DNA from: Rhodococcus sp. HM1
GTDB lineage: Bacteria > Actinomycetota > Actinomycetes > Mycobacteriales > Mycobacteriaceae
NCBI RefSeq assembly: GCF_023218075.1
Contig: NZ_JALPTB010000037.1
Location: 1 to 64,000, forward strand
Length of the DNA: 64,000 nucleotides
Direction of reading: 5' to 3'
Positions 1 to 7,969 of this stretch are shown piece after piece. Position 1 is the first letter of the stretch. Each line of letters begins with the position of its first letter. The notes beneath the pieces were generated by a model. It searched no databases. It saw nothing but the letters and a program-made list of their open reading frames with translations, and had not been told where the DNA came from. Both the position numbers and the translations under genes were made by a program.

Positions 1-238
1 GCTGGGGCAGTGCCCGGCCGTCGCGGTCACGGCCGGCGGCCAGGGTGTCGAAGGTGTCCGGGTGCCACAGTCGGGTGAGCAGTTCGGTTTCGGCGCCGGT
101 GATCAGGTCGAGCAGCCATGCGATGCGAATATCGAGGTCGTCGAGTCCGATCGGCTCGCCGGTGCTGTCGTCGACCGCACGATGGGGGCGGGTGGTGAAC
201 GCGAACGGGCGCCGGCCCATCGGTGCGGTGTTGCTCAT
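1..238 (-). CDS. Unknown protein, N-terminal part (runs off the window)
   Basis: Reads leftward from an ATG at 236-238 for 79 codons without a stop and leaves the window at base 1. The visible part starts MSNTAPMGRRPFAF and contains an acidic stretch (GLDDLDIRIAWLLDLITG) that is probably helical. There is no signal peptide or membrane segment. I do not recognise the family. The reading frame has normal high-GC codon bias (G or C in third positions), which is the main reason for calling it. The gene to its right on the other strand is a decayed enterochelin esterase, but nothing in the visible residues ties this protein to siderophores. Confidence 0.55.
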   Translation of the reverse strand, partial: MSNTAPMGRRPFAFTTRPHRAVDDSTGEPIGLDDLDIRIAWLLDLITGAETELLTRLWHPDTFDTLAAGRDRDGRALPQ

Positions 239-533
239 CCGTTCACCCCCCGCCCCGTGTCGTCGTCGATCGGTTCCTGCCGGGAACATCTCGTCGTGCT
301 CGACTGCGGCGTCGACCGTAGCGTCGGGCACCGACAGATTCGGTGCGGTCCGCGTCACGACCGGGTCGGGTCTGCGCCGATGCGGTGACCGGCCCTGCGG
401 TGCGTGCCGATCCCGCCCTTTCCGGGAAACGCAGCAGAACAACAGGAAGAATCGGAGAGTATTACGGAGTATCAGACTTCTCGTCGACTGTTGTGAGCCT
501 CCCGGACTCGCCGCGGCCGACCGTCCCGTCCTC

Positions 534-1160
534 GTGGTGTTCGACGGCAAGGTTGCGGCGGTGGAGATCCCGCACGCGCTGGCCTTCGACCTGCTCGCCG
601 AACGCGGCGTGCGTGTTCCGCTGGTGGTGATGATCGACAGCATCGATCCCGCGACGCGATCACGCGAACTTCCCTGCAGCGCAGAATTTCTCGAAGCGCT
701 CACCGGCGACCTCCTGCCGTGGCTGCGGGCGGAGTGGAATGCGACCGGCGCGGCGGATTCCGTCCTGGTGGGTGGATCGAGCTACGGCGGGCTCGCCGCC
801 ACCTACGCGGCGCTGCACGCTCCGCAGCATTTCGGTGGTGCGGTGAGCCTGTCCGGGTCGTTCTGGTGGCCGCGACCCGGTATGCCCGGGCAACCCGACG
901 AGACGGCGCAGTCCGTGCAGCGGCAACTCGACGACCTCGCGACGCACGGCTCGAGATTCTGGATGACCGCGGGCGAACTCGAACCGCGGCTGATCGAGGA
1001 GAATCGCGAGGCTCGGGACCTCTTGCGCGCGAAAGGATTCGACGTCGACTACCGCGAATTCTGCGGCGGCTACGACTACGCGCACCGGCGCGACGCGCTG
1101 GTGGCCGGGGCGGCGGCGCTGCTGGGCCCTGCCGCCGCCCACAGACCGTTCCGCGGTTAG
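534..1160 (+). pseudogene. Enterochelin/ferric-siderophore esterase remnant (Fes-like), truncated and active-site altered
   Basis: The frame reads like the catalytic half of the Fes/IroD alpha-beta hydrolases: VVFDG, then MIDSID..SRELPC, the nucleophile elbow GGSSYGG, SGSFWW and the C-terminal GGYDYAHRRDAL. Family members are normally about 400 residues with a separate N-terminal domain. Here only about 208 residues follow the first usable start (GTG at 534), and upstream the homology stops with no good start or ribosome site. In Fes the terminal motif is GGHDxxxWR, where the His is catalytic. Here that His is Tyr. Together these point to a decayed gene, although a short neofunctionalised hydrolase cannot be excluded. 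The stop codon overlaps the stop of the convergent thiolase gene. Confidence 0.65.
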
Positions 1161-2329
1161 AGGATCTCGTAGATGGTGGCGTTTGCGGTGCCGCCGCCCT
1201 CGCACATGGTCTGCAGACCGTAGCGACCACCGGTGCGACGCAGGTGGTGGATCAGCGTCGCGGCCAGACGGCCACCGGAGCCACCGAGCGGGTGACCGAG
1301 CGCGATCGCACCGCCGAGCGGGTTCAGCTTCTCGATCGAGGCACCCGTCTCGCGCAGCCACGCCAGCGGCACCGACGCGAACGCCTCGTTCACCTCGAAG
1401 GCGTCGATGTCGTCGATCGTCAGACCCGACTTCTTCAGCGCCAGCGCGGTCGCCGGGATGGGGCCGGTGAGCATCTTGACCGGATCGTCGCCGGTCACGA
1501 CGGCGGTGTGGACGCGCGCGAGCGGGGTGAGGCCCAGGGCCTTCGCCTTCTCCGAGGTGGTGACGAGGACGCCGGACGCGCCGTCGGAGATCTGCGAGGC
1601 GTTACCGGCGGTGACGACGCCGTTCTCTAGGAACGGAGCCTTGAGCCCGGCGAGCTTCTCGACGGTCGAACCGCGGCGCACGCCCTCGTCGGTGTCGATC
1701 ACGGTGCCGTCGGGCAGGGTGACCGGGGCGGTCTCGTCGGCGAACAGGCCCTCGTCCTGCGCGCGGGCGGCGCGCTCGTGCGACTGCACCGAGTATTCGT
1801 CGAGTTCGGTGCGGGAAAGACCCCACTGCCGGGCGATGATCTCGGCGCCGACGCCCTGGTTGAAGCGGCCGTTGAAGCCGGGAGCGGTGAGCTCCTCGGA
1901 GTAGCGGTCGCGGGCCGGGCCGCCCATCGGGCCGGTGCCCTCGGGGGAGGACGAGCCGAGCGGGATCGCGGACATGATCTCGACGCCACCGGCGACGATG
2001 AGGTCGGCCTGGCCGGAGATCACGGCGGCCGCGGCGGTCGAGATGGCCTGCTGGGAGGAGCCGCACTGCCGGTCGATGGTGAAGCCGGGGACGGATTCGG
2101 GCCAGCCGGCGCCGAGCACGGCCATGCGGCCGATGTTGCCGGACTGCATGCCCACCGACTGGACGGTGCCCCAGTGCACGTCGTCGACGAGGGCGGGGTC
2201 GATTCCGGTCCGCTCCGCGATGGTGCGGAGGATGTGGGCGGAGAGTTCGACGGCGTGGACGCCGGACAGGCCGCCGCCGCGCTTGCCGATGGGGGTACGT
2301 ACAGCCTCGACGATCACTGCATCGCGCAT
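1157..2329 (-). CDS. Acetyl-CoA C-acyltransferase (thiolase, FadA family)
   Basis: Degradative thiolase of 390 residues, the usual length. It cleaves 3-ketoacyl-CoA with CoA in beta-oxidation-type pathways. The nucleophile Cys lies near residue 89 in DRQCGSSQQA. NEAFA and GGAIALGHPLGGSGGR carry the active-site His, and the second Cys is in MCEGGGTAN. The closest sequence I recall is the M. tuberculosis FadA6 type, linked to steroid-ring CoA-ester metabolism, but the substrate cannot be fixed from sequence. An AGAGGAAGTG ribosome site precedes the ATG. A TetR-type palindrome sits 73 to 88 bases upstream of the start codon, so regulation by an acyl-CoA-responsive repressor is plausible. Confidence 0.9.
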   Translation of the reverse strand: MRDAVIVEAVRTPIGKRGGGLSGVHAVELSAHILRTIAERTGIDPALVDDVHWGTVQSVGMQSGNIGRMAVLGAGWPESVPGFTIDRQCGSSQQAISTAAAAVISGQADLIVAGGVEIMSAIPLGSSSPEGTGPMGGPARDRYSEELTAPGFNGRFNQGVGAEIIARQWGLSRTELDEYSVQSHERAARAQDEGLFADETAPVTLPDGTVIDTDEGVRRGSTVEKLAGLKAPFLENGVVTAGNASQISDGASGVLVTTSEKAKALGLTPLARVHTAVVTGDDPVKMLTGPIPATALALKKSGLTIDDIDAFEVNEAFASVPLAWLRETGASIEKLNPLGGAIALGHPLGGSGGRLAATLIHHLRRTGGRYGLQTMCEGGGTANATIYEIL

Positions 2330-2401
2330 GTCTTCGGATCACTTCCTCTGGATGGAACTGCACAGTCCCGACGAAGTCTAATCCGGTAAATGAATACCCT
2401 G

Positions 2402-2417
2402 CCAAGCGGATGCTTGG
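2402..2417. promoter_or_regulatory. Palindromic operator candidate upstream of the thiolase gene
   Basis: CCAAGC-GGAT-GCTTGG is a perfect 6+6 inverted repeat with a 4-base spacer. The flanks extend it imperfectly (CCCT on one side, AAGGG on the other). It lies between the thioesterase stop and the thiolase start. On the minus strand it would cover the -35 region if TAGACT (2375-2380) is the -10. The shape is typical of TetR-family operators, but no regulator gene is adjacent. Confidence 0.45.
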
Positions 2418-2430
2418 TAAGGGCTGCGGT

Positions 2431-2916
2431 TCAGGGTGCCGGTCGTTCCGGCGCGCCCTTGACCAGCTGCATCACGGCCTTGCGGATCTCGTCCGGAATC
2501 GGTACCGGTCTGCGTGTGCGCGCGTCGACGTAGACGTGCACGAAACGCCCGGTCGCTGCCGCTGTCAGCGCGCCGTCCGGGCCCTCGCGGAAGATCGCCA
2601 GTTGGTAGGTGATGCTGCGTTTGCCGAGGCGGTCGACGTCGATGCCCACCTGCAATCGGTCGGGGAACGAGAGTTCCGCGATGTAGCGGCAGGAGGTTTC
2701 GGCGACCACACCGATGGCGTCGAGCTCGCGGATGTCCACGCCGGTCGTCGCCATGAGCCAGCCGTTGACCGCGGAATCGAAGTACGAGTAGTAGGTGACG
2801 TTGTTGACGTGGCCGTAGTGGTCGTTGTCCGCCCAACGTGTCTGCATCGGCCACAGCGCCGGGAAGCGGGCCGGGTCGGGCTGCGCGTCGGGAGTCGTCG
2901 GCTGGCGGTTGGTCAC
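2431..2916 (-). CDS. Acyl-CoA thioesterase (4HBT hotdog fold)
   Basis: 161-residue single hotdog-domain protein of the YbgC/FcbC group, predicted to hydrolyse acyl-CoA thioesters in the cytoplasm. The signature MQTRWADNDHYGHVNNVTYYSYFD (residues about 24-47) contains the conserved Asp, followed by the GHVNN turn of this family. Length and motif order are normal. It lies 101 bases upstream of the thiolase on the same strand, and the two may act on the same CoA esters, but the palindrome between them argues for a separate thiolase promoter. The substrate is not predictable. Confidence 0.85.
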   Translation of the reverse strand: MTNRQPTTPDAQPDPARFPALWPMQTRWADNDHYGHVNNVTYYSYFDSAVNGWLMATTGVDIRELDAIGVVAETSCRYIAELSFPDRLQVGIDVDRLGKRSITYQLAIFREGPDGALTAAATGRFVHVYVDARTRRPVPIPDEIRKAVMQLVKGAPERPAP

Positions 2917-2987
2917 TAGATCATTGTGTCAGGAAGCATCGAACTTCACCTGAAGAGAGACCGTCGAGGCTTGCTCGGGCCGAATCG

Positions 2988-4202
2988 TTACCGCTCCACA
3001 ACCTTTCCTGTACCCGAATTCGACTGTTCGAACGACAGGACCGCGCGCACCGCGAGACCCGCCACCAGCGCCCAGAAGGCCGCTCCGATGCCGAAGGCGC
3101 TCAGCCCCGACGCCGCGACCAGGAACGTCACGACCGCGGCTTCACGACCGTCGGTGTCGCGCAACGAGGATGCGAGCGCGCTGCCCAGGGTGGCCAGTAG
3201 TGCAAGCCCGGCAACCGTTTCGACGACCCCGGCCGGGGCGAGCGCCACCAGTGTCGCCACCGCGGTGGACAGCAGGGCGAGTGCCAGGTACGACCAGCCG
3301 GCCGTCCACGCCGCCACCCAGCGGCGGTTCGGGTCCGGGTCGGCCTCGGGCGCCGCCGACAGGGCAGCGCTGATCGCCGCCAGGTTGATGGCGTGCCCGC
3401 CGGACGGGGCGCCGAGCACCGTGCCGAGCCCGGTCACCGTCATCGCTGCGCGCCAGGGCGTTCGGTAGCCGAACGACGACAGCACCGCGGTTCCGGGGAT
3501 GTTCTGCGAGGCCATCGTCACGATGTACAGGGGCAACGCGATGCCGAGCAGCGCCTGCCAGGTCCACGCCGGTGCGGTGAACGTTACCGAGGGCAGCAGA
3601 TCCGTCGGCGCCGGACGAGTTCCCGAGCGCGCCAGGTCGATCGCGATCACGACCGCGGCCGCGGCGAATGCGGCCGGGACCGCCCACCGCGGGCGTCGTC
3701 GCAGCACGATCAGCCAGGTCAGCGCGACCGGGGCGATCGCCGCGGGGTCGGCGGTCAGAGAGGTCACCGGGGCCAGGCACAACGGCACCAGGACACCGGC
3801 GAGCATGGCCTGCGCCAGCGACGTCGGGATCGCCGCGATCAGGCGCCCCAGGTGGGGCGAGAGTCCGGTCAGCACAACGGCCAGCCCGACCGCGACGAAC
3901 GCGCCGACCGCGGCGGGCCAGCCCCCGGCGACCGCACCGGTCCCGGCGAGCAGGGCGGCGCCCGGCGTCGACCAGGCCAGGGTGATCGGGGTGCGGTAGC
4001 GCCGTGCCAGCCACAGGATGCCGACGCCCTGTGTCACGCACAGCGTGAGCAGGCCCGATGCGGCCTCCGGCCCCGATGCGCCCACTCCGTGCAGGCCGGT
4101 GAGCACGACCGCGAACGAACTGGTGAATCCGACCAGGGCCGTGACGATTCCGGCGCCGATCGGCTGGGAGAGCGGAACCGGTGTCTGCGAGTCGGTGGTC
4201 AC
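2988..4202 (-). CDS. BenE-family benzoate:H+ symporter-like permease
   Basis: 404-residue, very hydrophobic integral membrane protein with about 11-12 predicted helices. The early segment GIVTALVGFTSSFAVVLTGLHGVGAS and the later GAPSGGHAINLAAISAAL motif are characteristic of BenE/YdcO transporters, which bring benzoate or related aromatic acids into the cell with protons. The start is GTG at 4202 (MTTDSQTP). No benzoate dioxygenase genes are in the window, so benzoate itself is an assumption. It could serve another aromatic acid. It is transcribed in the same direction as the thioesterase, 71 bases downstream. Confidence 0.85.
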   Translation of the reverse strand: MTTDSQTPVPLSQPIGAGIVTALVGFTSSFAVVLTGLHGVGASGPEAASGLLTLCVTQGVGILWLARRYRTPITLAWSTPGAALLAGTGAVAGGWPAAVGAFVAVGLAVVLTGLSPHLGRLIAAIPTSLAQAMLAGVLVPLCLAPVTSLTADPAAIAPVALTWLIVLRRRPRWAVPAAFAAAAVVIAIDLARSGTRPAPTDLLPSVTFTAPAWTWQALLGIALPLYIVTMASQNIPGTAVLSSFGYRTPWRAAMTVTGLGTVLGAPSGGHAINLAAISAALSAAPEADPDPNRRWVAAWTAGWSYLALALLSTAVATLVALAPAGVVETVAGLALLATLGSALASSLRDTDGREAAVVTFLVAASGLSAFGIGAAFWALVAGLAVRAVLSFEQSNSGTGKVVER

Positions 4203-4293
4203 CGACGGGATTCTGCCGCAGCCCGGGCCGCGGCGTCCGCTCGTGCACCGCCACGGCGGACAAATAGAGGCATTCTCGGTGCATATTTATTTT

Positions 4294-4368
4294 CTTAGGA
4301 TTTATAAATTGGTACTTGCTTAGGGTCTAAAAATTTGTATTTTTTTAGGATGCGTAAATTGACTGGAT
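4294..4368. repeat. Three tandem imperfect 25-bp AT-rich repeats across a gene start
   Basis: Units begin at 4294, 4319 and 4344, exactly 25 bases apart, each with (C/T)TTAGG, then a short spacer and an AT-rich core (TATAAATT, TAAAAATT, GTAAATT). The tract is strikingly AT-rich for this genome. The third unit contains the ATG of the secreted protein at 4350. This may be a set of binding sites or an expanded promoter. It does not match the IdeR/DtxR iron box. Confidence 0.75.
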
Positions 4369-5201
4369 TCGCGACATCGGCCGTAGTTCTCGCATTCGGT
4401 TGTGCCCTGGTTGCTCCCGCCGCAGGCGCCGCGGATACGGGTGCCCCTGTCTCGTCGCAGTGCGTGCCCGCGGCCTCCGGATTCGAACAGGCCCGCCTCG
4501 CCGAGGTCACCGATCCCGCCGGTATCGACTCGTTCGACGCCGCGCGCGACCGCATCGCGCAGCTGCGCGAGCTGCTCGTCCACAGTGGCGACTATCGCGG
4601 CACGTTCGTGCTGGCGTTCGACGAGATCCTCGAGCTGACCGGTCCGACGCTCAACGCCGGCATCTACGACGACGAGCAGTGGGCGAGCGATCTTGCCGTC
4701 GAGGTCGTGCGCCTGTACGTCGCGAACCTGCACGAGTACGTCACCGGCGGAACCCCGGCGCCGCACTGGGCCGACGCGTTCGCGCTCACCGAGCAGTGCG
4801 ATCGCAGTCCCGGCCGGGTGCTGACCGCGGCGATCGTCGCACATCTCGTCACCGACTTCCCCGAAGCGCTCGTCACCATCGGATCCGGTCCCGAACACAC
4901 CCGCGATTTCTACACTTTCGGGAACGCCCTCGTCGCCGCCGCACCGCGCATCGCCGAAGAGTTCAAGGCCGTGTACGGCACCGACCTCGGACCGTTCTTC
5001 ACCGGCTGGTTCGTCGGCGATCTGCTCGGCGCCGAGCGGACCACGACGTTGATGTTCCAATCCGCCCGGACGGTCGCGTGGGTCAACAACTTCGGTCTGC
5101 AGAATCCCACGACCCGCGACGCGACACGTGCCGAGATGCGGATCGCCACCGCCGTGGCGGGCGAGGTTCTCGATCTGCTCGAGGAGGCTCGGACGATCTG
5201 A
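4350..5201 (+). CDS. Secreted protein, DUF5995-like
   Basis: 283 residues starting MRKLTGFATSAVVLAFGCALVAP, a signal peptide with a likely cleavage after AGAA near residue 27, so the mature protein is exported. The rest is a helical domain with IAQLRELLVHSGDYRGTF, HLVTDFPEALVTIG and a C-terminal TRAEMRIATAVAGEVLDLLEEA. The pattern resembles DUF5995 proteins, whose function is unknown. A TTG at 4335 would add five residues in front of the signal peptide, but ATG 4350 gives a normal signal. No convincing ribosome site is present (TTTTTTAGG abuts the ATG), so a leaderless or very short-leader transcript is possible. It sits alone between convergent and co-directional neighbours. Confidence 0.75.
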   Translation: MRKLTGFATSAVVLAFGCALVAPAAGAADTGAPVSSQCVPAASGFEQARLAEVTDPAGIDSFDAARDRIAQLRELLVHSGDYRGTFVLAFDEILELTGPTLNAGIYDDEQWASDLAVEVVRLYVANLHEYVTGGTPAPHWADAFALTEQCDRSPGRVLTAAIVAHLVTDFPEALVTIGSGPEHTRDFYTFGNALVAAAPRIAEEFKAVYGTDLGPFFTGWFVGDLLGAERTTTLMFQSARTVAWVNNFGLQNPTTRDATRAEMRIATAVAGEVLDLLEEARTI

Positions 5202-5277
5202 ATTCGGCCCTCCTCGTCCGTGGATCCGACTACGGTCGATGCCGCCGGCCCACGGAGCCGAGAAATTCTCCGCGAAG

Positions 5278-5304
5278 TGTCGATCGCCGGCCGCGCTGCT
5301 CGAC
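5278..5304 (+). promoter_or_regulatory. Candidate ECF42-type promoter for the first YCII-sigma module
   Basis: TGTCGA (5278-5283), 17 bases, then CGAC (5301-5304). This fits the -35 TGTCGA and -10 CGA/TC pattern I recall reported for ECF42 sigma factors in Streptomyces. It lies 50 bases before the YCII start codon and would make the module autoregulatory. Confidence 0.5.
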
Positions 5305-5353
5305 GTGTACGTGAACGGACCGGAGATGCGGTCCCGTGACGGAGGAGAACCTC

Positions 5354-5785
5354 ATGAAGTACATGCTGATCCTGCGAGTCACCGACCAGGCCCTCGCAGC
5401 GTCGAAGGAAGCGGATTTCACGGAAATCGTCAACGCGATGGGCCGATACAACGAAGAGCTCATCAAGGCGGGTGTTTTGCTCGCCGGAGACGGGCTGTCC
5501 GACCCCGAGGAAGGATTCGTCGTCGACTTCGACTCCGATCCTCCGCTCGTGTCGGACGGCCCCTACGGCGAGACGAAGGAACTGTTCTCCGGCTTCTGGA
5601 TCATCCAGACCGCCTCGAAGGAAGAGGCAGCCGAATGGGCGAGACGCTGCCCGCTGGGTCCGGGCAGCAAACTCGAAGTGCGCCGGGTCAACGAACTCGA
5701 GGACTTCGACCAGAGCAACGAGTACATCCGGAAGCAAGCAGCTTGGCGCGAGCAGCTGGGCACGGACCGTCCGATCAGCGGCTGA
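5354..5785 (+). CDS. YCII/DGPF-domain protein paired with an ECF sigma factor (copy 1)
   Basis: 143-residue single-domain protein starting MKYMLILRV. It carries the DGPYGETKE version of the DGPF motif near residue 67, then GFWII, which defines the YCII-related family. Such proteins are found next to ECF42 sigma factors and are believed to belong to the same regulatory unit, but their biochemical role is not known. The start is set by GGAGGAG seven bases upstream of ATG 5354. A GTG at 5336 lies before that site and is unlikely. Only 3 bases separate it from the sigma factor gene, so the two are co-transcribed. Confidence 0.85.
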   Translation: MKYMLILRVTDQALAASKEADFTEIVNAMGRYNEELIKAGVLLAGDGLSDPEEGFVVDFDSDPPLVSDGPYGETKELFSGFWIIQTASKEEAAEWARRCPLGPGSKLEVRRVNELEDFDQSNEYIRKQAAWREQLGTDRPISG

Positions 5786-5788
5786 GCC

Positions 5789-7057
5789 GTGGGCGAAAAC
5801 GCCGACGCAGAACGCGCACGCCGGGCCGTCGAGGCGGTGTGGCGCATCGAATCGGCGAGAATCGTTGCAGCGCTGACCCGTATCGTCGGCGACCTCGATC
5901 TCGCCGAGGACCTCGCCGGCCAGGCGCTGCTCGAAGCCCTCGAGCAGTGGCCGGCCGGTGGGGTTCCCCGCAACCCCGCGGCCTGGCTGACCGCCGTCGC
6001 CAAACGCCGGGCGATCGACGGGTGGCGGCGCCGGGACCTGCTCGACGAGCGCTACGCGGCGATCGCGCGCGACCTCGACGCGTCGCGCTTCGACGACGAG
6101 GCCTGGGATCCCGATCGCATCGACGACGACGTGCTCCGGCTGATGTTCATCGCGTGCCACCCGGTGCTGGGCCGCAAAGCGCAGGTCGCGTTGACGCTCC
6201 GGGTGGTCGGCGGCCTGACCACCGAGGAGATCGCCCGCGCCTTCATGATCCCCACCGCGACGGTGCAGCAACGCATCGTGCGTGCCAAGAAGACCCTCAC
6301 CGCGGCCAAGGTCCCGTTCGAGGTGCCGCCGCGCGCGGAGTTCGCGAACCGGCTGGGCGCCGTCCTCAACGTGCTCTACCTGGTGTTCAACGAGGGATAC
6401 GCCGCGACCTCGGGATCCGAATGGATGCGGACGGATCTCGGGGCGGAGGCGTTGCGGCTGGCCCGGATCCTCGCCGAACTCGTGCCGCAGGAACCCGAAG
6501 CCCACGGGCTCGTCGCCCTGATGGAACTCACGGCGGCTCGCTTCGGCGCCCGCACCACGCCGACGGGAGAACCGATCCTGCTGGCCGACCAGGACCGCAC
6601 GCGCTGGGATCGCGCCCAGATCACCCGCGGCGTCGCGGCCCTCGCCCGCGCCGACGCGGTCGGCCGGGGTCGCGGACCGTATGCCCTGCAGGCGGCGATC
6701 GCCGAGTGTCACGCGCGCGCAGCCACTTTCGAGGACACCGATTGGGAGACGATCGTGCTTCTCTACGAGGCGCTCGGGCAGGTAGCGCCGTCGCCGGTGG
6801 TCGAACTCAACCGCGCCGCGGCCGTGTCCATGGCGTACGGCCCGGCGCCCGCGCTGGAATACGTCGACAAGCTCGTCGCCGACGGCGAACTCGCCGGCTA
6901 CCACCTGTTGCCGAGTGTGCGCGGCGAGCTGCTCCGGCAGTTGGGCCGCATCGACGAAGCCCGCGCCGAGCTGCTCGAGGCTGCGCGGCTGACCGGCAAC
7001 GAACGGGAGCGCGCGGTTCTGCTCGCGAAGGCCGAGGAACTGCGCGACCGGCCGTGA
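5789..7057 (+). CDS. ECF42-type RNA polymerase sigma factor (copy 1)
   Basis: 422 residues, about twice the length of a simple ECF sigma factor. Sigma-2 spans about residues 20-85 (GDLDLAEDLAGQALLEALEQ, then NPAAWLTAVAKRRAIDGWRR). Sigma-4 spans about 115-175 (LTLRVVGGLTTEEIARAF and VQQRIVRAKKTL). A long helical C-terminal extension of about 230 residues follows, containing the conserved FNEGYAAT and LLADQDRTRWDR blocks. That extension and the YCII partner immediately upstream place it in the ECF42 group, which has no classical anti-sigma factor. The start is GTG 5789. The extension is thought to be required for activity. Confidence 0.9.
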   Translation: MGENADAERARRAVEAVWRIESARIVAALTRIVGDLDLAEDLAGQALLEALEQWPAGGVPRNPAAWLTAVAKRRAIDGWRRRDLLDERYAAIARDLDASRFDDEAWDPDRIDDDVLRLMFIACHPVLGRKAQVALTLRVVGGLTTEEIARAFMIPTATVQQRIVRAKKTLTAAKVPFEVPPRAEFANRLGAVLNVLYLVFNEGYAATSGSEWMRTDLGAEALRLARILAELVPQEPEAHGLVALMELTAARFGARTTPTGEPILLADQDRTRWDRAQITRGVAALARADAVGRGRGPYALQAAIAECHARAATFEDTDWETIVLLYEALGQVAPSPVVELNRAAAVSMAYGPAPALEYVDKLVADGELAGYHLLPSVRGELLRQLGRIDEARAELLEAARLTGNERERAVLLAKAEELRDRP

Positions 7058-7066
7058 TCGGCAACG

Positions 7067-7885
7067 TCAGGAGCGGGAGAACTCCGACGCGCGGCGCACC
7101 TGGTCGGGTGTCGGGGTCACGCCCGTGTACAGCGCGAACTGCAGCGCCGCCTGCAGCGCTATCACCTCGGCGCCGGTGATGACCGTGTGACCGTGGGCGC
7201 GTCCCGCCCGGATCAGCGGTGTCTCGGGCGGCATCGCGACCACGTCGAAGACCACCGTCGCGGCCTCGACCGCGGCGGAGGGGAACGGCAGTGCGTCGGC
7301 TTCGGGACCGCCCGCCATCCCGATCGGGGTCGCGTTGATCAGCACGGCGGGGGAGGAGTCGCCGAGGTCGGCTCGCCACACGTATCCGTACCGGTCGGCG
7401 AGTGCGGTCCCGGCGGCCTCGTTCCGCGCGATGACGGTGACGTCGGTGAAGCCGTGTTCCCGGACCGCCGCGACCACCGCCTTGGCCATGCCGCCGCTGC
7501 CCGCGACCGCGACCGACAGAGCCGGATCGACGCCGTGGTCGCGGAGCAGGTCCAGCACCGCCTGGAAGTCGGTGTTGTAGGCGTGCAGCACCCCTTCCTC
7601 GTTGACGATGGTGTTGACCGAATCGATCGCGCGGGCCGACTCGTGCATCACGTCGACGAGCGGGATCACCTTTTCCTTGAACGGCATCGACACCCCAGCA
7701 CCCCGGATGCCGAGCCCGCGGATACCCGTGACCGCGGCCTCGATGTCGGTGGGCGCGAACGCCTTGTACACGTAGTCCAGGCCGAGTTCGTCGTACAGAT
7801 AGTTGTGGAATCGGGTGCCGATGTTGCTGGGCCGGCCCGACAGGGAGATGCACAGCCGGGTGTCCTTGTTGATCCGCGGAGCCAT
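7067..7885 (-). CDS. Shikimate 5-dehydrogenase-like oxidoreductase
   Basis: 272 residues. The N-terminal substrate domain has SLSGRPSNIGTRFHNYLYDELGLD and GAGVSMPFKEKVIPLVD, where the Lys corresponds to the catalytic Lys of AroE. NTDFQAVLDLL and the glycine-rich GSGGMAKAVV begin the NAD(P)-binding domain. This actinobacterial subgroup replaces the canonical SxSP of AroE with SGRPSN, so it may be a paralogue acting on a shikimate- or quinate-like compound rather than the housekeeping enzyme. A GTG nine codons upstream is possible. ATG 7885 is preferred because GGAGG stands directly before it and homologs begin MAPRINKDT. It is convergent with the sigma gene (9-base gap). Confidence 0.82.
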   Translation of the reverse strand: MAPRINKDTRLCISLSGRPSNIGTRFHNYLYDELGLDYVYKAFAPTDIEAAVTGIRGLGIRGAGVSMPFKEKVIPLVDVMHESARAIDSVNTIVNEEGVLHAYNTDFQAVLDLLRDHGVDPALSVAVAGSGGMAKAVVAAVREHGFTDVTVIARNEAAGTALADRYGYVWRADLGDSSPAVLINATPIGMAGGPEADALPFPSAAVEAATVVFDVVAMPPETPLIRAGRAHGHTVITGAEVIALQAALQFALYTGVTPTPDQVRRASEFSRS

Positions 7886-7969
7886 GACCTCCAACCTAAA
7901 CCCGTCGCACACCGCCAGGTACTCCGTCCGCGCCGGAGATGACGATCGGTGTACAGAAATATCGGTACA

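Noticed and set aside
4294-4349. An IdeR/DtxR iron box in the TTAGG-rich repeats before the secreted protein.
   Set aside because: The half-site TTAGG recurs, but there is no inverted TTAGGnTAnCCTAA arrangement. The copies are direct repeats 25 bases apart.
7067-7885. Naming this gene aroE.
   Set aside because: The shikimate-binding SxSP motif is replaced and the gene sits among sigma and reductase genes. A paralogue with another substrate is at least as likely, so no symbol is given.
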